From contig JBFXEJ010000041.1 in assembly GCA_050180235.1 (NCBI GenBank), positions 1-45,886 on the forward strand: a DNA stretch of 45,886 nt, given 5' to 3'. Both the position numbers and the translations under genes were made by a program. The notes beneath the pieces are model-generated. The model did not search any database. It saw nothing but the letters and a program-made list of their open reading frames with translations, and was not told the origin of the DNA. Each line of letters begins with the position of its first letter. The stretch's first letter is position 1. Positions 41,901 through 45,886 of this stretch are shown one piece after another. Source of the stretch: JAABRU01 sp050180235. GTDB lineage: Bacteria > Desulfobacterota > Desulfobacteria > Desulfobacterales > Desulfococcaceae.

Positions 41901-42182
41901 GATACAAGTGAAAATGTACCCAAAAATATAAAAAATATGACCGGGCTGAAGCCGCTGTTCCGGGAAATGATACTTTCTTTTGATCAGTATAATCCAGGTG
42001 CTGTGGAGCCCTTTCTTGAAAAACTGAGTCTGTCACTTTCTCCGCACCAGATTGATCCCATAAAACGGAAGGTGGACAGATTTGACTTTGACCTTGCAAG
42101 GGAGGAAGCCCTTGCACTGGCACTGTCGCTGGGCATTGAAACCGGTGAACAGCAGGAATGGGAGGATGGAAATTCCCTTTAG
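38943..42182 (+). CDS. Multi-domain hybrid kinase: REC-GAF-PAS-HisKA-HATPase-REC-Hpt
   Basis: A 1079-residue cytoplasmic hub. REC1 (11-130) has D61 (IILLDIMMPGISG). A coiled coil leads to GAF (165-315), PAS (335-450; ETHMTVSCYRDPDGS), and HisKA with H481 (ANMSHEIRTPMNSVLGF). HATPase (585-695) has NLTGNAIKF, DTGIGIP and GGTGLGTT. REC2 (717-835) has D767 (IVLMDIHMPEMDG), and the Hpt domain (870-970) has H918 (LVHALKGVSGN). A tail (1002-1065) matches the end of the preceding kinase. REC1 can take phosphate from that kinase, and REC2/Hpt form an internal relay. Translationally coupled to the kinase gene (ATGA). Output is probably via the REC proteins downstream. Confidence 0.94.
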   Translation: MREPEHGSKTAKILIVDDNMVNLMILGRMLKEHGYSVSVQKDGRKVMSQVQKLRPDIILLDIMMPGISGYDVCRQLKSGKQTQDIPVIFVSALHEQKDKVMAFSSGGVDYITKPFQPEEVLVRVRTHLSLLDSRRSLEEKNTQLEYAEKALRRQNQYLTALHQLSLDLLTHLNPDELLQNILQGASDLSNIPDGFIYLFDPEKNNLEIRFAIGRFASIMGFCLAPGEGLSGKIWQTGQPLFIEDYRTWQERAQNPFFDFIHTAVGIPLCSRKRIEGVIGLTGSEKGQQIGHEEISILELFAKLASVALDNARLHTDMKDEIDQRKRIEEELRKSESLFRFQFEYGNIGIALTSPERGWLRVNPRLLGMLGYTEDELRQKTWTEMAHPDDLDTDVFQFHQLLAGETDAYETDKRFLRKNGKILETHMTVSCYRDPDGSVPFVITSLQDITERRRAEEELRRAKENAETANLAKSGFLANMSHEIRTPMNSVLGFLSLVLDEPDIPERHRRYLRTAYDSSKSLLRLINDILDVSKLESGRMEMEKIPFDLGSLMENIIRTFDIAAKDRGLALHLDIHRDVPRNVTGDPERLRQILMNLTGNAIKFTEKGEIRVLAEPGNRAGLVHFSISDTGIGIPPDKTEKIFEPFTQADGSTSRRYGGTGLGTTISRQLTELMGGEIRAESQVGKGSTFHVIIPMEPADITGKSPDTDLERAVPRSFDVLVAEDIRENMMLVKIRLEQRGHNVITAGNGYEAVAAFKREKPDIVLMDIHMPEMDGLEAARQIRKMENRSADHVPIVALTASVMKEERQICFSAGMEAVVSKPVDFEKLFLIMEKLVPPGRGRELKENRTDTADSSLSAMLTDSSYAPIDIKRGMVIWQNEKAYQKALTGFGREYEKAADQIRELLGSGDWDGAYRLVHALKGVSGNLCVTDVYRISENLCDLIREKNADNKLSLLIQDIDRAMHAALVSIRQTEPESGSAEKENFGDTSENVPKNIKNMTGLKPLFREMILSFDQYNPGAVEPFLEKLSLSLSPHQIDPIKRKVDRFDFDLAREEALALALSLGIETGEQQEWEDGNSL

Positions 42183-42221
42183 CAGGCAGGGATGTCATAC
42201 AAAAATATATGAGGGGGAAAA

Positions 42222-42833
42222 ATGGACAGCAAATACAGGATTCTGGTTGTGGATGACGAACCCTGGAACCTGCAGATTATGAGGCAGATACTCAGGGATC
42301 GCTATGATGCATTCTTTGCCACAGACGGTCAGAAGGCACTGGAACTGACTGAGAAAATGCTTCCGGATATAATTCTTCTGGATATTATGATGCCCGGAAT
42401 GGACGGATACCGTGTTTGCGAGCTGCTGAAATCCAATGAAGTGAGCCGTGAAATACCGGTGCTTTTTATCAGTTCTCTCAGTGATACCGGGGACAAGGTA
42501 AAGGCATTTGAGGCTGGCGGTGTGGATTATGTCAGCAAACCCTTTCAGAAACAGGAGGTGCTGGCCCGCATCAGCACACATCTGAACAGCCGCAGCCTGC
42601 AGAAACGGCTGAAGGAAAAAGTGGCAGAACTGGAAGAGGCCCTTGCTAATATCAAAACCCTGAAAGGCCTGCTGCCCATCTGCTCGCATTGCAAAAAAAT
42701 CCGTGATGATCAGGGGTACTGGAAACAGATAGAGGTTTACATCCAAAATCATTCGGATGCCCTTTTCAGCCACAGTATCTGTCCGGATTGTATTGAGGAA
42801 ATTTACTCCAAAGAGGAATGGTACAAACAATAG
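42222..42833 (+). CDS. Response regulator with C-terminal CxxC module
   Basis: A 203-residue protein: receiver (6-125) with D55 (IILLDIMMPGMDGYRVC) and the switch lysine in YVSKPF, coiled linker (125-145), then LLPICSHCKKIRDDQGYW and SICPDCIEEIYSKEEW. The two cysteine pairs suggest a zinc-binding knuckle; this C-terminal module is often seen on receivers in Desulfobacterota and Gammaproteobacteria, with no defined role. It lacks a DNA-binding or enzymatic output, so it may act by protein contact. It starts 39 bases after the hybrid kinase, with GAGGGGG upstream, and is probably co-transcribed. Confidence 0.9.
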   Translation: MDSKYRILVVDDEPWNLQIMRQILRDRYDAFFATDGQKALELTEKMLPDIILLDIMMPGMDGYRVCELLKSNEVSREIPVLFISSLSDTGDKVKAFEAGGVDYVSKPFQKQEVLARISTHLNSRSLQKRLKEKVAELEEALANIKTLKGLLPICSHCKKIRDDQGYWKQIEVYIQNHSDALFSHSICPDCIEEIYSKEEWYKQ

Positions 42834-42844
42834 TACCTGATGTG

Positions 42845-42968
42845 CAGCTTTTCCCGTCATACCGGTGAAAGCCGGTATCCTGAACCCTTTGAAAACAATG
42901 GATTCCGGTTTTCGCCGGGATCACGTTGAAAGTCAGTAATTTCCTGATTTTTGGAAAGGCCGCGTAAG
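42845..42968. repeat. Family D REP-like repeat, copy D2
   Basis: ATACCGGTGAAAGCCGGTAT and GGATTCCGGTTTTCGCCGGG hairpins, then TTTCCTGATTTTTGGAAAGG and GCGTAAGG, in the same order as D1. It lies directly after the CxxC response regulator. Confidence 0.75.
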
Positions 42969-42977
42969 GTGGGGACA

Positions 42978-43237
42978 TAAGGTGATTTCTGAAAATAAAT
43001 ATCCCGGTTCAGTTCACAGGCAAAAGGCAAAAGCTGGAAGCTTTTGATACTTTTCCGGGTAGTGGGTCAAATCCGTTGATAAGGTCTCCCCTCCCTTGAG
43101 GGAGGGGCAGGGGGAGGGTGAAAACATCACTGATTATCCCCCTCCCCTGACCTCTCCCACCAGGGGAGGGGAATTTTTGGATCAACAGATTTGCACCACT
43201 ACCCTTTTCCGGTATATTCTTTTCCTGAAATCACCTA
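42978..43237. repeat. Family B short element, copy B4, split by a family A element
   Basis: The left part (42978-43057) and right part (43204-43237) together rebuild a family B element like B3: TAAGGTGATTTCTGAAAA ... CTGAAATCACCTA. The break falls at ACTTTTCCG/GTATATTC, where the other copies are continuous (ACTTTTCTGGTATATTC). Confidence 0.88.
43058..43203. repeat. Family A MITE-like element, copy A4, with target duplication
   Basis: A 146-bp element, GGTAGTGGGTCAAATCCG ... ATTTGCACCACTACC. The flanks are perfect 8-bp direct repeats CTTTTCCG (43050-43057 and 43204-43211). The inside resembles copy A2 at 9197 (CCCTTGAGGGAGGGGCAGGG). Confidence 0.92.
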
Positions 43238-43297
43238 ATCTCAGTAAAAAAAGCGCTGAGCAGGTCATGAACATGCTTCCGGACTGTGGAGGAAAAT

Positions 43298-44500
43298 ATG
43301 GAAAGCAGTGAACAGAATATCCTTGTGGTGGATGATGAACCCATAAATCTACAGATTATGAGATTCATTCTGAAAGATTACTGTCAGGCGGCCTTTGCCA
43401 CAGACGGGGCCAAAGCATTGGAACTGGTGAAGAAAATCCGGCCGGATCTGATTCTTCTGGATGTCATGATGCCGGAAATGGACGGATTTGAGGTCTGCAG
43501 CATACTGAAGGCGAATCCGGAAACCCTTGACATACCGGTTATTTTTCTCACAGCCAAAACACAGGCCGAAGACATTTTGCAGGGATTCAGTGTCGGAGCA
43601 GTGGATTATGTCATCAAACCCTTCAGGAAAGAGGAACTGCTGGCCCGTGTCAGTACACATCTCAGACTCAGGAAGACAGAAGAGGCTCTGCGCTCTGCGC
43701 TTTTGGAAAGCCGGAAAGCAAAGGAGGAGGCAGAATCGGCTTTGCTGCGCAATCTGGAAATGCAGAAGCAGATACAGCAGGATTTGGATGAGGGTGCAGC
43801 CATGCAGCGGAAATTTCTCACAGGACAGGAAGAGGCCTCAGAACTTCTGCAGGCAGCGGGTTTTGCCATGCACACATATAACCGTCCCTTTGCCACAGTT
43901 TCCGGAGATTTTTTCTATCCAAAGGACCTGAATTCCGGCGCTACCGGTCTTTTTTTTGCCGACACCTGCGGGCACGGGCTTCCTGCCGCGCTGATTTCCA
44001 TGCGGATTCTGGGACTGCTGCAAAGCCTTCCTGTATGGAATGATTCCCCGCAGACCTATCTGCGCGCGGTCAGCCGGGATATCCGCGATGTTATGCCCGA
44101 AGGACGTTTTATCACAGCCTGCTACCTGATTTTTTCAGAAAATATGGTTCTGATCTCCAATGCTGGCCAGCCTTTTCCGGTTCTGATTTCAAAAGGCGGT
44201 GTCACAGAGATTGCTTTGCACGGAATGCCGCTTGGGATAATTGATTCCTTCCCCCTTTCAGAGGTCTGCATAAAAATGGACAGCCGTGACCGTCTGCTTC
44301 TGTACAGTGACGGCATCACAGAATGCGAAAATGCAAAAGGGGAAATGCTGGGGAAAGCACGGTTACTGGATTTTCTGAAAGAACAGGCTTTTTCCGGCAG
44401 CCGGGCACTGAAAGACAGTATCCTGAACATGCTGGACGAATTTGCGGGAGGCACTCCTCCGGCGGATGACATCACGCTGATCATCATTGAAAAAAAATAG
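43298..44500 (+). CDS. Response regulator with SpoIIE/RsbU-type PP2C phosphatase output
   Basis: A 400-residue cytoplasmic protein. The receiver (residues 6-125) has the acceptor Asp in LILLDVMMPEMDG and switch lysine in YVIKPF. A coiled coil (130-190) leads to a PP2C-like SpoIIE domain with metal-site motifs FATVSGDFFYP, LFFADTCGHGLPAAL and DRLLLYSDGITE, and PADDITLI near the end. Such proteins dephosphorylate anti-sigma-factor antagonists in partner-switching systems. None is encoded nearby. The ATG at 43298 has GGAGG seven bases upstream; an in-frame GTG at 43286 is less likely. A repeat-filled gap separates it from the rest of the island, so it may have its own promoter. Confidence 0.92.
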   Translation: MESSEQNILVVDDEPINLQIMRFILKDYCQAAFATDGAKALELVKKIRPDLILLDVMMPEMDGFEVCSILKANPETLDIPVIFLTAKTQAEDILQGFSVGAVDYVIKPFRKEELLARVSTHLRLRKTEEALRSALLESRKAKEEAESALLRNLEMQKQIQQDLDEGAAMQRKFLTGQEEASELLQAAGFAMHTYNRPFATVSGDFFYPKDLNSGATGLFFADTCGHGLPAALISMRILGLLQSLPVWNDSPQTYLRAVSRDIRDVMPEGRFITACYLIFSENMVLISNAGQPFPVLISKGGVTEIALHGMPLGIIDSFPLSEVCIKMDSRDRLLLYSDGITECENAKGEMLGKARLLDFLKEQAFSGSRALKDSILNMLDEFAGGTPPADDITLIIIEKK

Positions 44501-44571
44501 TGGATCAAAACTGAAGGTCTGCTGCATGGGAAATGAAAAAAGACAAAACATCACAATGCAGAGCCAGTTGT

Positions 44572-44640
44572 AAAAGTCAGTCAGCGTCATCCCGGAGAAA
44601 CGCGGAATCCACTGTTTTTTTCGCCATTGTGAGTCTTTTG
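44572..44640. repeat. Family D REP-like fragment
   Basis: GTCATCCCGGAGAAACGCGG followed by AATCCACTG is a short, diverged family D core, in the same orientation as D3. The rest of the gap 44501-44761 shows no other feature. Confidence 0.45.
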
Positions 44641-44761
44641 TGATGTTTTGAAACTGACTCATATGTTCCGTTTTGAAATAAAATCAAGAATATGAAGTTA
44701 TGGACAGGCCGGATCAGCGAAGTCCGGTCTGAAACAGAAATATAAAGGACTGGCAAATAAT

Positions 44762-45652
44762 ATGATGCTGAAAGAAAAACTTCCGGCAGTAAATGATACT
44801 GAGGGCCTGATCATATCAGCCTCTCTGCCGCCTGTCACAGATGCGCATGTGCACATATTCCCGGACGGAATTTTCAGGGCAGTATGGAAATGGTTTGATA
44901 CCTATGGTTATCCCATACGTTACCGGATGCGCAGTGAGGAACTTATCGGTTTTCTCCTGTCACGCGGGATTTCCCATATTGTGGCATTGCAGTATGCGCA
45001 TAAACCGGGCATTGCATACGGGCTGAATCAGTATATGTCAGAGATTTGCAAACAGTATCCGGGAAAGATCACCGGCATGGCAACGGTTTTTCCAGGAGAA
45101 AAGGGCGCAGAAGAGATTCTGAAACAGGCTTTTGCCCTGGGACTGAAAGGGGTGAAACTGCATTGCCATGTCCAGTGTTTTGACATGAACAGTGATGAAA
45201 TGAATACGATATACAATCTGTGTTTATCTGAGAAAAAACCCATGATTATACATGCGGGAAGAGAACCCGGCAGCCCGGCATATTCCTGTGATCCCCGTAT
45301 ATTGTGCAAAGCGGACAAACTGGAAAACGTGCTGCGCAATTTTCCTGAACTGAAAATATGCGTACCCCATCTGGGCGCGGATGAATATCTGCAATACAAA
45401 AATCTGACAGAAAAATATGACAGCCTGTGGCTTGATACGGCTATGGTGATGACAGACTATTTTCCCGGCAACCAGCCTGTGCCCCTGAATGAAATGAGGA
45501 CAGACCGGATTTTGTACGGTTCTGATTTTCCCAACATTCCCTTTGCATGGGATAGGGAACTGAAAGAGATGGAAAAAATGCAGCTTCCGGAAAATGATCT
45601 GAAAGGAATTTTGGGAAAAAATGCAGAGGAGTTCTTTTTTTCACCGGAATGA
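44762..45652 (+). CDS. Amidohydrolase-2 family metal-dependent hydrolase
   Basis: A 296-residue TIM-barrel enzyme of the amidohydrolase 2 family (PF04909). The metal-binding HxH is in VTDAHVHIFPDG; further likely ligands are H in KPMIIHAGRE, H in CVPHLGADEY and D in ILYGSDFPNIPF. GLKGVKLHCHVQ is typical. Members hydrolyse or decarboxylate small carboxylates; the substrate cannot be told from sequence. The ATG at 44762 follows AAAGGA; the next codon is also ATG. It is a single gene, with no operon partner, next to a repeat-rich edge. Confidence 0.86.
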   Translation: MMLKEKLPAVNDTEGLIISASLPPVTDAHVHIFPDGIFRAVWKWFDTYGYPIRYRMRSEELIGFLLSRGISHIVALQYAHKPGIAYGLNQYMSEICKQYPGKITGMATVFPGEKGAEEILKQAFALGLKGVKLHCHVQCFDMNSDEMNTIYNLCLSEKKPMIIHAGREPGSPAYSCDPRILCKADKLENVLRNFPELKICVPHLGADEYLQYKNLTEKYDSLWLDTAMVMTDYFPGNQPVPLNEMRTDRILYGSDFPNIPFAWDRELKEMEKMQLPENDLKGILGKNAEEFFFSPE

Positions 45653-45696
45653 CGGTGTATACATTAACCTGCTGATTTTTTTTAAAGAGCTGTGCA

Positions 45697-45834
45697 ATAC
45701 CGGTTCGCCATTGGTTTTATACAATGCGGAATGCAAATCCGGAGGAGTGCAAAAATTAAGTGGAGCGGTTTTTTGCACATGCACAACTGCGGAAAAGCTG
45801 TCGGTATTGTATCAAATCAATGGCGAACCGGTAT
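45697..45834. repeat. Family C long variant, copy C5
   Basis: A 138-bp element with near-perfect ends ATACCGGTTCGCCATTGG and TCAATGGCGAACCGGTAT. The centre GGAGGAGTGCAAAAATTAAG with GGAGCGGTTTTTTGCAC is the reverse complement of C4. Confidence 0.8.
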
Positions 45835-45835
45835 A

Positions 45836-45886
45836 ATACCAATTCTCCATTGAAAATATACTTATGATTAGGTTTCCCACAGAGAA
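45836..45886. repeat. Family C element, copy C6, cut by the window end
   Basis: Begins ATACCAATTCTCCATTGAAA one base after C5 and follows copy C1 (18976) through ATATACTTATGATT and GGTTTCCCACAGAGAA to the last base of the window. Confidence 0.7.

Overview
The window looks like chromosomal DNA of an anaerobic Desulfobacterota bacterium, probably Desulfobacterales and Desulfonema-like. This is inferred from the gene mix: a class III PHA synthase pair, a PxxKW cysteine-rich protein, an archease, a single-Cache periplasmic protein, many REC-kinase hybrids, and a dense load of short non-coding repeats. No rRNA, tRNA, CRISPR array or phage module was seen.

Layout. 1-1.8 kb: the end of an IS1-family element joined to a broken AAA-ATPase-like gene (one in-frame stop, C-terminal nuclease domain missing). 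1.8-7.6 kb (minus strand): MoxR ATPase, DUF58 protein, REC-histidine kinase, TonB-dependent receptor and YfiR-like protein. 8-10.2 kb: an orphan amino-acid ABC permease and a PilZ protein. 10.3-18.8 kb: a polyhydroxyalkanoate (PHA) locus. PhaJ-like hydratase, a double-GAF protein, PhaC, PhaE and PhaR lie on the minus strand; three mini-phasins, a second and different PHA synthase and a candidate accessory subunit lie on the plus strand. The two arms diverge from a control region with two matching sigma70-type promoters and a large inverted repeat. 19.2-21.7 kb: PxxKW protein, archease and an FG-GAP lipid-free exported protein. 22.7-28.8 kb: two M23-type proteins (the second has lost its metal ligands), an SppA-type lipoprotein protease, an unknown protein and a chemoreceptor. 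29.5-31.8 kb: YebC, RlmE and an unknown protein. 32.2-33.4 kb: a secreted Cache protein and a small membrane protein. 33.9-44.5 kb: a two-component signalling island in which a PotD-like binding protein, a sensor kinase and a 1079-residue hybrid kinase are translationally coupled, flanked by three more REC proteins (REC-kinase, REC-zinc module, REC-SpoIIE phosphatase). 44.8-45.7 kb: an amidohydrolase.

The gaps between genes are filled with several families of short terminal-inverted-repeat elements (called A to E here). Family A shares its ends with the IS1-like element at the left edge. One copy lies inside a family B element and is flanked by a perfect 8-bp target duplication; another also has a perfect 8-bp duplication. 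This is direct sequence evidence that family A is a MITE most likely moved by an IS1-family transposase. The most interesting gene-level features are the two-synthase PHA granule locus and the binding-protein/kinase phosphorelay.
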